Assembly: GCA_963693085.1 (NCBI GenBank)
Contig: OY856409.1
Location: 501,798,303-501,862,302 of the forward strand
Direction: 5' to 3'
Source of the DNA: Alisma plantago-aquatica
Lineage: Eukaryota; Streptophyta; Magnoliopsida; Alismatales; Alismataceae
Length of the DNA: 64,000 nucleotides
Translations under genes and position numbers: made by a program
Part shown: positions 36,801-48,690 of the stretch, one piece after another
Numbering within the stretch: the stretch's first letter is position 1
Layout of the letters: every line of letters starts with the position of its first letter
The notes under the pieces: generated by a model
The model's input: the letters and a program-made list of their open reading frames with translations, nothing else
What the model was told of the DNA's origin: nothing
Databases searched by the model: none

Positions 36801-37520
36801 CTAGCGTCGGTTTTTTCAATAACCGACCCTAAAGATTGAATAACCACTTCAGTGTACACTCCTCGCTTGAGAAAATTTCCGACCAAAATATAACTTTTAG
36901 CGTCGGTTTTTGTAAAAAACCGACCCTAAAGGTCATCTATAAGGTTAGTTTTTTTACAAAAACCAACACTAAAGATTGAATAAACATTTCAGTGTACCCC
37001 TCAGTCGACAATTTTGTCGACAGAAATATTTTCGGTCGACAATTTTCTCGACCGAGAGAGTTTACAGGGTCGGTTTTTTTGGAATAGCCGACACTAAAGA
37101 TTGAATAAACATTTCAGTGTACCCCTCGGTCGACAATTTTGTCGACTAAAATATTTTCGGTCAACAATTTTCTCGACCGAGGTGTACACTGAAATGTTTA
37201 TTCAATCTTTAGGGTCGCTTATTCCAAAAAAACTGACCCTGTAAACTCTCTCGGTCGAGAAAATTATCGACTGAAAATATTTTCGGTCGACAATTTTCTC
37301 GACCGAGAGAGTTTATAGGGTCAATTTGTTTGGAATAACCGAACCTACAGGCTCCTTTTTCTTGCTTGGGTCAGATTTTTTACAACCTTTTGCTTCGGTG
37401 TTTACTTTGTAAGGTTAGTTTTGTTTGGTAAAAAAATGACGCTATAGAGCAAATTCTATAGCGACGACCACTTAGGGGTCGGTTATTAAGTGACGCTACA
37501 GGCTTAAAAAAACGGACGCT
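36801..37520. repeat. Right subterminal palindromic repeats of the CACTA element
   Basis: The same two motif classes as at the left end: AGCGTCGGTT ... AACCGACCCTA hairpins (36803, 36899, 36944, 37066, 37317 and others) and TCGGTCGACAATTTTGTCGA palindromes (37002, 37031, 37118, 37157, 37284). A larger inverted repeat is embedded at 37025-37281. Confidence 0.85.
37025..37281. repeat. Foldback with ~110-bp arms inside the right subterminal region
   Basis: The left arm 37025-37132 is the reverse complement of 37173-37281 over most of its length, with a loop of about 40 bases. The stretch GATTGAATAAACATTTCAGT at 37100 reappears inverted at 37186. Confidence 0.85.
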
Positions 37521-37542
37521 ACAGGCCATTCCTGTACTAGTG

Positions 37543-37552
37543 CACGCACGCG

Positions 37553-37626
<74 letters not shown>

Positions 37627-37780
37627 TATATATACATATAAATGCATATATATAAATATATATATATATATGTGTGTGTGTGTGTACACACACACACAGA
37701 CATATATATATATATATTTATATATATACATACATATACATGTATATATATATATGTGTGTGTGTGTGTGCTCTCATTGT
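37543..37780. repeat. Compound (CA)n(TA)n microsatellite, right of the CACTA element
   Basis: Continuation of the interrupted (CA)n tract, then long TA and TG/CA blocks. The first three bases, CAC, are the second target-duplication copy. Open frames here (for example 37380-37802 minus) are artefacts. Confidence 0.95.
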
Positions 37781-39384
37781 ATGTAATGCCTCCACATACC
37801 ATACATGTAATATACTTTATTTCTTCTTAACACTATTTTGTTATACTTCACCATGTTTGCATGAATTAATTATACTTTCTCATGTGTCAATATAAATAAA
37901 TATATTATATTGACATTGATAAAATACATATTCCTTTAATGTCCTTAGATGAATGAAAAACTTGTCCCCGATGCCCATGACAAGTAACACATACCTACTT
38001 GTGTTCATCATAAATAACGTATAGCCTCTAAAGTTTACCATGAAACATGATACATGTTCATGTTTACAACAAACAAAGTATAGCTTCTCAATATTATCAT
38101 GAAGGTAACATAATTATCTTTGTCATAAATTCCATATCATTTCTCATGTTTATTATTAGAAAGTCTATTTAATTAGTTAACTAAGACATGGGACTATTTT
38201 TGTTATACTTCAAGGATATAATACATATTAGATCTGTTCCATGTTAATCCATCATGGTATCCATTTCCAGCCATAAAAAGGACTAGATCTCAACTAGGGT
38301 GCATAACGTCCCCAAAAGGCCATTTAGGAAAAACCAATAACTTATTGTATCAACATCCTTATCGTCCTAAATTTTATAGAGAGTATAATAAGTCAAAAAT
38401 AAGATATCACCCAAATTTCCTCATAAAAGTCCATTGGATGTAAGAGTTATGGCATTTATAAGAATTGAGCAATTATGTGACCAAAACCTAGCATGAATGA
38501 GCTACTTTTAGCATTAAAATTGTGCTCAACTATCATTTCAACACCAAAAAAGTAAGTAATGGAATTAAAACCACCATCAATTAGCCACTATATAGTAAGG
38601 TTTGAAGTTTGGTCAGACTAATGTACATTAGGTACCAAAACATCACCTATGTGAGATCTGAAGTCATAGCACTAACATTTCAGATTTTGACCTTAAATGC
38701 TCAAGAAAAGATCATTTATAGAAGAATAAACGTTCATAGGTATTAATTAAAGCTTAACAACTTGTATCATCATCATTATCATCTCAAACTGTACATAAAA
38801 GGCCATCTTTCCTCATATTATAGGTTTTCTAGAATAAGATTTACATAAAATAAGTTATGAGTAGACAAGAAACGTATTAGAGGTTATATCACTTGCTTCA
38901 AGGTGAAGATGAACATCCAAAAAACAAGGAATCATGAAGGAGAGAGGATAAAACCTGATCTTTATACTCCAAAGGCTCCAAGGTAGCTCCTATCTTCAAG
39001 AATGAAGTAGATTTAGAGAAAAAGAGTGAAGAAAAGTGGGTTCTTTATCTATGTGCACTTGTTTCTAGCAAGGGACACCATAGATCTCGACCATAGTGAA
39101 GGAAAGAAGAAGGAGAACAACAAGAATATGAGGTTAAGAGGAAATATCTTACATGTATAAGGCAAGTAACTAGGTAGGAAGGCTTTGATCCATCCTAGAA
39201 GAGCTAGATCCAAGTCCTATAGCAACATGCAACCACGATCTAGCAAGGCTTCATCTCAAGAAGGTTCTCCTTTGCCAACCGATGGTTTTGGATGAGGTCC
39301 AATAGAAAGAATGAGTTCAAAGATAAAAGGTTCGTTTCAAGAAAGAGGAGAAGGGTATATATAGCTAGGATGAGATAAAAAGGA
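37781..39384 (-). mobile_element. Minus-strand LTR fragment, cut by the Gypsy element
   Basis: No genes. The right part is purine-rich (AGGAAAGAAGAAGGAGAAC), and a minus-strand TATATATA sits at 39356-39363. This resembles the R/U5 half of a Gypsy-type LTR like that at 59.6-62.7 kb. The U3 half is absent; the next LTR starts at 39385. Confidence 0.45.
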
Positions 39385-42300
39385 AGTAATATCCTCAATT
39401 TTGGTGAAATTGAATTATATAAATATTATGCTTGAACTGATAAGAAAATTCCCTACGTGTAACTGATGGAGTAATAATGTTATCCACTTTGTGGCATGGG
39501 TACAACCCATGGCCCAAGTGAGGCCCATGAGGCTATATTTTTGCAAATAGATCCTTGGGATACAAGACAAAGTAATAAAAAATTTGGTACATAAATAAAT
39601 TGTAAGGGCTTTATGAGTTGTGGGATAATATAAATATGAAATAATAAACAAGTCTCCAAATGAAAATAAGATTTATGATATTTTGGATAGTTAATGGAGT
39701 AATTATCTAATCCAGTTTGGAAATATAAGTTTTGAGGCATCTAGTAGTATTATTAAAATATGACCTTTGGAATACTCAAAGCTAATTAAAAAAGGAAAAT
39801 AATTCTAGAAATTGGGAGGAAAAACACATTCCATGAAATAATGGTAATTATTTTAATGAAAAGTTTAAAAGAGCAAATTTTGTATAAAAGACATCCCAAT
39901 AAATCCTAGAAATTAAGATATAAGTTGGTAAATATTAATGAGTTCCTATAATTGAATTGAGCTATACATTGAGAGATAAAGACTCACCGATATTTCACGT
40001 CCTAAAGAATTGGGAAATAGTTTAATAATTAGATTATCCAATGTGCACCATATAGGTATGTGCCTTTATGAATTTCTATGTGTGTGAATCAAGTAAATTT
40101 GGCAATTAAATCATGAATATATGTTTTCCCATATTGGGAATCTATTGAAAGTTTTCCTTTTGACAACCATGCATATTTTTCCCATGGGTATTTTTCCATA
40201 ACTATCGAAGAGAAAAGGATTAGTATTGGAAAGTACAGAGAACTGTGTGGATGATCCCTATACTCATGTATATGGCAAAGTAATGATAGAATTTGCAACT
40301 AATAAACGTTGGGATGGGAATAAATCTTGAGGATGTGATATTAACAATAGATCCCTACAAAGGTAGGGTATAAATACATAAGTGTATGTCCTTCTCAAGA
40401 GATACTCTTCCCTTCTTCTTCATCATCCTCTACCTCCTAATCACTGGGGTTTTTCCTAGAATCTGCATAAGGGATTGTAGAATCCTTCACCTTTAATGTA
40501 TGGGCATGGTCCCTATCCCTCATAGCTATGGGAAGCGTGGGGATGAAGTGGAAACTCCTTCTCTTCATCCTCCTCCTTCCTATTCATAATAACTTTAGCT
40601 TCCTCCTGGGCATTCAGCCTCTGCTATGGGCATGGGAGAGGGGGATCTTTCTCTCTGAATCCCATAATACCTTTAGCATCAGCCAAGAAAAATTGGTTCT
40701 TTGATCCCTAACCAGGAACAAGGGCACACTCCTTTTCTAGTCTCCCCTGTAGTGCTTCCTTCTCCACTCCTCCGCATAGTGCCTTGGCTCTATATAGGGG
40801 TGAAGCTCCTATAATCAATGAACTGGAGTTTTGGAGGAGAACCGAGGTTGGTTGTCGTGGATGCGCCAGGGCTAAAATGTTCAACATCAGAGCCAGTAGA
40901 GGCTTACGGGGCATGGTACACTCTGGAAGAAGAGTTGAGGGAGAAGGGGAAAGCATGATACATGGAGTATTACTGATGGAGCCTCGGCAAATGCACCATC
41001 CCTCGAAGTTGATAAACAAGCACATGATGACATGAGTCTTTTTTGAGGAAGCATAAGATCTATTGGGGTCCAAAGAACAACTAATGGTCCAATCGTTGAA
41101 TCAAATAATGACCGTGGTTCAACATGGTAAACCATCCAATTGGGACTGATCTAGAAATAAAACTAAGTGCCTGAACCACACCCAACTTAACCAGATGGTG
41201 CCACATTCTTTGGTACTGACCAACAATAATAGCCATGTGGAATCATATTAAGGTATACATATTGATTTTTTTTAATTCATAGAAAATTCTAGGATTGTGC
41301 AACAATAGAAAAATTATGTATCAAAATGATCAGGAGAATAAAAGAAACACAAAATAAAATATAATTGGTACCCAATTATGACAGTAGTTCCAAAGATAGT
41401 CCTAATATGTTACAAAATGGTGATTAAGATGTATAAACCCTAGTTTTTGATAAATAAGTTGTTAATCATGTTAAATATCATTCTTTTCAATGTAATATGA
41501 TAAAGTGTAATATAATGGTAATTTAACATGATCACAATCATAATGGTGTTAATTAGAATTTATATTATGGATAATCACAACATCTATACTTAGAGTATTT
41601 AAACCAAAGATTAGAATATGCCATGTTGATAAGCAACATAATTGAATATAAGTGATCATAATATAAGGATATGATGAATATAATAATTAGGGTTTGACCT
41701 AATATTTAATACGTGTTGGAATTAGGGATTGTACCCTTATTGCCTATCCAAACCCGAGACAATCCTAAACCCTAGATTATGACCAGAGTAGGGCTTTCTT
41801 TATCTGGATAATGTGATGTTGACACATTTAGTTTTACATACATGCAAATTAAATGTTGATTGCTTGATTTTCTTGCTTGATTGGGTAAAGTATGATTGCA
41901 AGATCTGTATGATTCAATAAAAGGTATGTAGTTACGATTATGACTACCTACAATATTGATTGCTAAAGTTTGCTGAGCATTTTTCAAAGACTGTTCAAAT
42001 AAACTATTGGTTGTTTATTTAAATTTCATTATAATTCCACTATGAGTATCACATAATGAAAGATATCATATTTTTCACCCTAAGATGACATGCATCAATG
42101 GGTGACAGACACGACCCTGGAGGGATAGTGATCACACCCAAGAGATCATATCTAGAATGGGTTAAAATATGCAATGAAATTTCCAGTTCTTATTTGCAAG
42201 TAATTGAATGATTATATGTTGTTAGCTTACACACTTTTGTTTGCACCCACGTATATAGTATAACAATATACTAATTCATGCTTTTTTTATGCCATTTTAG

Positions 42301-42597
42301 GTAAATGCAAGGCAAGGAGATATCAAGACATGATAAACTAGATGAAATTTCCTAAAGGAATCAAATCTAAGTAAATGAGGATTAGATAGATACTTCTTCT
42401 GATATGTATGGTTTTGATGAAAGAAATTCAGGTAATTCATTGACGAAGTATATTGTAATTTTTTTTGAAGTAGTGGAAACTATTTGATATTATTTTTTAT
42501 CTGGTAAAAATCTGTATACTTGGGAATTTTAGGTAATGACTCTCAACCTTTTGGGTCTTTCCTTAATCGAGGGATGCTAAAAAGTGAGGTCGTTACA
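39385..42597 (+). repeat. 5' LTR of the Gypsy element
   Basis: About 3.2 kb. Start TAATATCC (TG lost), end GGGATGCTAAAAAGTGAGGTCGTTACA, followed by the PBS. TATA box TATAAATA at 40369-40376, followed by a CT-rich leader (CTTCTTCATCATCC) that is also in the 3' LTR. Confidence 0.85.
40369..40376 (+). promoter_or_regulatory. TATA box of the Gypsy 5' LTR
   Basis: GGGTATAAATACATA; the 3' LTR has TATAGATA at 46539-46546 in the same context. Confidence 0.7.
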
Positions 42598-42599
42598 TT

Positions 42600-42611
42600 T
42601 GGTATCAAAGC
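42600..42611 (+). other. Primer binding site of the Gypsy element
   Basis: TGGTATCAAAGC, one transition from TGGTATCAGAGC, two bases after the LTR end. Confidence 0.85.
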
Positions 42612-42634
42612 CCAAGATTTTTCAAATAATATTT

Positions 42635-43118
42635 AGTTGTTTATAATTTTTTTTGGATAAGTTAAAATATTACTCAAACTCAAAAAAGTATAGGGAAAAA
42701 CCCGTATACTATATAGAGGGTATTAGCTACAAAAGCCCCACTCCTGGCTAACCAACTGGCTCAAACCTTTATAAGCATTAGGTTTAGCCCTTACACACCA
42801 GAGAAGATTGCGTTCCACAACCTCAAAGTAGTTGAGCATATCAGCCTCAACCGCCCCATGCAGCCTACCATTCCTTTCCTTCCAAGTGAAAAAACAAATG
42901 GCAGCGAGGCCCGAGAAGGCCAAACTTTGTAAAGCAGCACAGGTGGTGTGGTTCTGGATCCAAGAAAAGCAGTCCAAAACATTACGGGGAGGGGAACCAC
43001 CCCAAGCACACTTCAAGGACCATCGACATATAAGGTACCCATTGAAAGGGCAATCAAAAAACAAATGGCTGTGTGATTCGTCCGTGGTATGGCATAGAAG
43101 GCAAGTTGTTTATAATTT
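42635..43118 (-). mobile_element. 5'-truncated LINE with perfect 15-bp target duplication
   Basis: AGTTGTTTATAATTT occurs at 42635-42649 and 43104-43118. Between them are 454 bp in minus orientation: a short poly(T) at the left (the LINE A-tail) and an open ORF2 end. This is the target-primed insertion signature. The pre-insertion Gypsy interior is restored by removing one copy and the insert. Confidence 0.92.
42723..43103 (-). pseudogene. LINE ORF2 C-terminus (zf-RVT zinc region), truncated
   Basis: 126 codons open from the truncation point to a stop. They begin exactly at the zinc motif of plant L1-type reverse transcriptase proteins: CLLCHTTDESHSHLFFDCPF, that is C-x2-C ... H-x4-C. Next come WIQNHTTCAALQSLAFSGLAAICFFTWKERNGRLHG, where W-x-ERN-x-R is also typical, and a C-terminal tail. 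All of the endonuclease and polymerase lie upstream and were never inserted. No stops within. Confidence 0.9.
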
Positions 43119-45535
43119 CAAGTACTCTGTAGAAATATAAGGAAAGTTATTAGGACATAACTTGATGGTAAGTGTGTCTAGAAAGGGTCACAGTTTTGGG
43201 AGCTGACAATATTTTCCTCCGCACCATTAAGTTGATATATGAGGACTCCCTTAGCCATAGTGATACCAACCTGGTCAGAACCTAGGATTTTCCTGAAGTA
43301 ATTTTTCCTCTAAGTATACTCATCTCTAACTTAACCATGTTCTCATCTCCTTGCTAAAATAAACCCTAAAAAGATACTTCCCTCCTCATCTTAAGTTAGG
43401 ACTTTTGAGAAGAAGTAGGGTTAAAACATCCTCTACCAATTAGTGCACATGTAATGTGGAAATAATGATAAAGGAAAATGTTTTATGGTTTTTCCATGCT
43501 AGGATAAACCCTAGACGAATCTAGGGATTGGTTTAGGAAAACCCTTAATGGGTCAAATGAGTCATAAAACCCTAGGGTGCAGGGGTAGTCATTGACCCTA
43601 GACCTAAACCCTAATCCTGGGTAATGGGAGTAGAGTGGGTGAAATGATAACCCTGCTCATATTAAAGAAAATTCCAAATGAATTAAGTGACCTAGTCTCC
43701 TATGCATGCATGTATGTGGAGAAAGGCATTCATGTAAAGGGTTTTAAGAAAAACAAGAAACCAATGGTTACATAATAATGTAAATATGAAAATTTTAGGA
43801 TTTGTGTCCCGACCTGGGGTGGGTCAACCCAAGAGTGAGAAAAGGACCTATGGGGGAGGCAAAATCCTATACCTGTGGGGTCATGTTGTGGCTAGAGAGC
43901 CTAACCCCTTCTTGTGAGTCAAGAAGGAACCCTAGGTTAGGGCCTTCTCTAAATGGGTGAGTTCACAAATCTATTTTAGGAATTGATGTAACCTGTATGT
44001 CACCTAAAGTTTGAAGGATTAAGTATAAACCCAGGTACACCGTCTCTGAGGGACACAAGGAAACACTAAGGAAGTGGATGAAAGTATGTGACCAAGCTGG
44101 GATAGAAGGCCATTAATCGGCCAAGTGGGGATAGGAAGCCTGATATAAAAAGGAAAGTCACTATAATGACTGGTGATCAAGCCGGGATAGGAAGGTCACT
44201 AATAGGCCAAGTCAGGAAAGGAAGGCCAATATAAGAGGAAGTCATGACAAGGACATGTGGTCAAGCCGGGATGCCATTGTAATGGCTGGTGATCAAGCTG
44301 ACATAGGAAGGTCACCAATAGGATAAATCAGGAAAGGAAGGATGATATGAGGGGAAGTCATTGCAATGACTAGTGACCAAGATGGGAAAGGAATGTCACT
44401 AATAGTTCAAATCGGTAAAGGAAGGCCTCCATGATGACCAAGCCCAAGAAGGAAAGGTCGCCATGAGTACAATGAAGGGACATGAAGTGGAAAATGTGTA
44501 CCCCAAGAGATGAAGGAAAATCAAGTTAAAGAATTACATAAGAAAATAATATGCTTAAAATGGATAAAGTTGTGATATTTCAATAAACCCAGGGCAAGGT
44601 AGAGCCCTGAGTCAATCTTAAGGTCAAGTACGGATGATTAAAGGTACATAAGACCAATGAGATTAGGAGGTGATCATGCCCTAAATGCATTAGACCATGA
44701 ATCCATGAGATAGCCAACCAAGCTGCCCAAGGCCCATGGGTCAGGAGGTAGGGCACCTCCATGAGTTCATGAGGCCCAAGGGATAAATGTGAGAGGCACT
44801 CCATAAGTACATAACACCCATGAGGCCAAGAGGGACCCACTCCAAAGGTAACTGTACCCCTAGAAATCTCAAGGAAGTGACTAAGGATAATAGTACATGG
44901 GATATAGTGTAAAGAATACAAGAAATCGTATAATGATGATGATAAATCTTAAAGTCAAAGACTATGAGAAAATCACTTTCCATATGGGAACATGGAAGTT
45001 AAGAAAATTGTGGGATTAAAGGTAATTATGGCTTGGAACCTAAAATGTAAAATTTTGAAATAATATGTGGATACATTATCTCTGCTCTTGGAATGAGATG
45101 AACTTTGTATTTGGGCTGCAGTCAAGTGCTTATTTCATCTCATTATTAGGGTGAGAGATTGGGTAGACACGTGTTATGTTGAAAATTGACTTATGATCTT
45201 AAGTTGAGGTTAATGACATAATCATGGGTTTGAGGTGTTACCTCACCCTAATGTGAAAATAAATGAACAATAGGTTGGACACCTAGGTGAAAAGGTAATT
45301 ACCAAATGAAAAATGGTATTCAAATGAAAATGTAATCACTAAGTGATGATATCATGTGGATATACCTTGAATTGAATTCATGTATGAATCTTAGTAATAA
45401 TGCAAGTAATTTGCGTATCAATTAATGATGTTAAGGATATCCAAGAAGGATTTCTAACCCTAAGGTTTGAGACTAAGTGAGTTATCATTAACCTTAACCT
45501 TACTATGTTTGAATTTTGGGGACAAAATTCCTTTT
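43119..45535 (+). other. Non-coding interior of the Gypsy element
   Basis: No gag, protease, RT or integrase motif in any frame. Contains an 84-bp tandem array at 44088-44440 and, at its end, GAATTTTGGGGACAAAATTCC, which resembles the last codons and spacer before the polypurine tract of coding relatives. Confidence 0.7.
44088..44440 (+). repeat. Tandem array, ~84-bp unit, about 4.5 copies
   Basis: Units start GTGA(T/C)CAAGC(C/T)GGGATAGGAAGG and contain GTCACTAATAGGCCAA and AGGAAAGGAAGG. The starts lie near 44088, 44172, 44256, 44288 and 44372; the third copy has a large internal deletion. Confidence 0.85.
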
Positions 45536-45548
45536 ATGGAGGGGTGAA
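45536..45548 (+). other. Polypurine tract of the Gypsy element
   Basis: ATGGAGGGGTGAA directly before the TG of the 3' LTR. Confidence 0.8.
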
Positions 45549-48500
45549 TGTAATATCTGCAACTCTGGAAAAACTCAATTATATAAATATTTGGCTTGAA
45601 TTCATAAGAAAATTCTCTACATGTAATTGATGGAGTAATAATGTTATCAACTTTGTGGCATGGGTGCAACCCATGGCCTAAGTGAGGCCCATGAGACTAT
45701 TTTCTTTGCAAATAGGTCCTTGGGGTACAATATAAAGAAATAAGAGATTTTGTACATAAAAAATAGTAATTTCTTGATGAATTGTGGGAGAATAGAAATA
45801 TAAAATAGTAATCAAGTCTCCAAAAGAAAATAAGATTTATGGTATTTTTGATAATTAATGGAGTAATTTTCTAAACTAGTTTGGAAACATAAGTTTCGAG
45901 GCATCCACTGGTATAATTTCAATACAACCTTTGGAATACATAAAGATAATAACAAAAAGGAAGAGAATTCTAGAAATTGGGAGGAAAAATAAATCCCATT
46001 AAATAATGGTAATTATTTTAGTCAAATGTTTAAAAGAGCAAGTTTTAAATACAAATGACATCCCAATAAATATCACAAATTAAGATACAAGTTGGTACAA
46101 ATATTAATGAGTTCCTATAATTGATTTAAGGAATACATAAAGGGAGAGATAAAAAAAACTTATATTTCATGTTCTAAAGTAGGGAAACAATTCAATAATC
46201 AAATTATCCAATATGCATCATAAAGGTATGTGCTTTCCTTTATGGCTTTTTGTGTGTGTGAATCAAGTAAAATTTGAAATTAAATATGGATATATGTGTT
46301 CCCATATTGGAAATCTATTGGAAGTTTTCCTTTTTACAACCATGCATATTTGTTCCATACGAATTTTACCATAACCGTGAGAGAGAAAGGGAATAGTATG
46401 GGAATGTAAAAAGAATTGTTTGGGTAAACCCTATACACATATATATGGTAAAGAAACAATACAATTGACAAGTAATTAATGTTGTGATGGGTATAATTGA
46501 AGATGTCATATCATCGGTAGATCCATGTGAAGATACAGTATAGATACATAGGTGTATACCCTTCACGGGAGATACTATCTTCCCTTCTTCTTCATCATCC
46601 TCCACTTCCTAACCTCTAGGGTTTTGCCTAAAATCTGCATAAGGGATTGCAAAACCCCTCACCCTCCACAGATGGGCATGGTCCCTAGCCTGGATAGCTA
46701 TGGGAAGATTGGGAATACAGTGAAAAATCCTCTTAGTCTCACCCTACACCCTCCTCCTTCCTATTGATAATACCTTCTACAACAGCCAAAAACATAAGCG
46801 CTTTGATCCCTAGCTTGGAATGAGGGCACAATCCTTTCTAGCATCCCCTACAATGCTTCCTTCTCCACTCCTCCGCACAAAACCTAGGATCTAAAGAGGG
46901 GTGAAGATCCTATGATGATCACCCTAGAGTCTTATAGGAGAACCATGACTTGCTGCCATGGCTATGCCAGGGCTATGACATTCAGTAGAAGAGCTAATGG
47001 AGGCTGATGGGCTAGGGAACACTATGGAAGAAGAGGTGAGGGAGAAGGGGTGAGCAAGATACATGGGGTCTCAATGGTGGGGCCTAAGAAGAGGCATCAT
47101 ACCTCACAATCAAGAGGCAAGAATGTGATGACATGGTCCTACAGTGAGGAAGCAGAAGATCTTTTGGGGTCCAGTGGACAACTGACAGTCCAATCGTTGA
47201 ATCAACTATGAGCTGATGTTTCAATCTGATGAACCATCCACTTGTGACCAATCCAGAAATAAAACCAAGTGCCTGAATCACACCCAACTTAATTGATTGA
47301 CGTTGAATCCTTTGGCACTGACCAACGAAAAATCTTCACGTTGCATCTTATTAAGGTATAAATACTAATATTGCTTAAATAATAGTAAATGCTAAGATTA
47401 TCAAGAAATAGAAAAATTATATATCAAAATGATCGGGAGAGCGAGAGGAACACAAATGAAAAATAATTGAGACCCAATTATGACCCTAGTTCCAAAGGTA
47501 GTGCTAATATGTCTTAAAATGGTGATCACGAGATATAAACCCTAGTTTCTGATAAATAGATTATTAGTTATCCTAAATATGATTCTTTGTAATGTAATCA
47601 GATATAGTGGTATTTAATTGTAATTTAACATGATCATGATCATAATGGTGATAATTAGAATCTCTAAAGTGGATAATCACATACATGTATTATTAGAATA
47701 TTGAAACCAACGATTATAATATGCTATGATTTTAATCAATATAATTGAATTTAAGTGATCATAATGTAAGGATATCACTCCAACATTTAGGGTTTCACCT
47801 AATGTTTAATATGCTTTGAAATTAGGGTTTGTACCCTTATTCCCTATTCAGACCTGAGATAATCCTAAACCCTAGATTATACTTGAGTAGGGCTTTATCT
47901 GAATAATATGATGGTGACACTTTAGGATTTACATACATGTAGATTGAATGTTGATTGCTTGATTGGATAATATGTTTAAAGTATGACCGAAATATATGCA
48001 TGCTTTTATAAAAGGTACTTGGTTACGATTACAACTACCCACAATATCGATGGTCAAGTGTTTCTCAAAGATTGTTCAAATAATCTATTGGTTGTTTATT
48101 TAAATTCTATTCAATTATAATGCCACTATTAGTATCACATAATGAAAGATATTATATTTTGAACCCTAGGATGACATGCATGTGGGGGTGATATGCACGA
48201 TCCCTAGAGAGACAATGATCATACCCAAGAGAGCATATCGAGCATGGGTTAGAATATGCAATGAAATTTCCAGTTCTTATATGCAAGTAATTGATTCATT
48301 ATATGTTATTAGCTTACTTGCACACTTTTGCTTGCACCCACGCACACAATATATCAATATACTGACCCATGCTTTGGTTTTATGCCATTTTAGGTAAATT
48401 CAAAGATAAGGAGATATCAAGACATGATAAACCATATGAAATTACCTAAAGGTATTAAATTTAAGTACATGTGGATTTGATAGATAGTTCTTTTCACATT

Positions 48501-48688
48501 TATGGTTCTGATGATAGACATCCATGTAAATCCTTAAAGGAGCATTTTGTAAGTAATATTTCAATCAATGGAAATTATTTGCTAATATTTTTTATTTGGT
48601 AAAAATAAGTATCCTTGAGAATTTTAGGTAATGGCTCTCAACTTTTTGGGCCTTTCCTTGGGGGATGCTAAAAAATGAGGTCATTATA
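45549..48688 (+). repeat. 3' LTR of the Gypsy element
   Basis: About 3.14 kb, start TGTAATATCTGC, end GGGGGATGCTAAAAAATGAGGTCATTATA. Collinear with the 5' LTR. Two bases later an inverted LTR of the same family begins. Confidence 0.85.
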
Positions 48689-48690
48689 TA

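Larger units (their letters stand above)
27181..37542 (+). mobile_element. CACTA (En/Spm) DNA transposon, 10,362 bp, full length
   Basis: Ends: CACTAGTACAGAAATGG at 27181 and, reversed, CACTAGTACAGGAATGG ending at 37542 (16 of 17). The 3-bp duplication CAC is at 27178-27180 and 37543-37545. Inside, in order: a left subterminal repeat region, a GC-rich leader, a transposase gene, a second gene with a C-terminal Ulp1-like protease, and a right subterminal repeat region. Both genes are on the plus strand and broken by stops. The structure is that of an autonomous family member, now inactive. Confidence 0.95.
39385..48688 (+). mobile_element. Non-autonomous Gypsy LTR retrotransposon (del/Tekay-like)
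   Basis: Direct LTRs (39385-42597 and 45549-48688), a primer binding site and a polypurine tract surround a 2.95-kb interior with no gag or pol motifs. The LTR ends are of the TGTAA ... GGTCGTTACA kind seen in chromoviral elements. In a 150-bp hand-aligned stretch the LTRs differ by roughly 10 percent, so the insertion is old. The interior has since received a LINE. Confidence 0.85.

Noticed and set aside
27690..37305. Palindrome arrays as a CRISPR array
   Set aside because: Spacing and spacers are irregular, the motifs flank transposon ends, and the DNA is from a plant nuclear genome.
37380..37895. Open frames rich in Tyr-Ile, Cys-Val and Thr-His repeats on both strands
   Set aside because: Translations of (TA)n, (TG)n and (CA)n microsatellites. 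The same applies at 33187-33600.
42832..43140. Plus-strand 102-residue frame opposite the LINE
   Set aside because: Antisense shadow of the LINE ORF2 end, which has the clear zinc motif.
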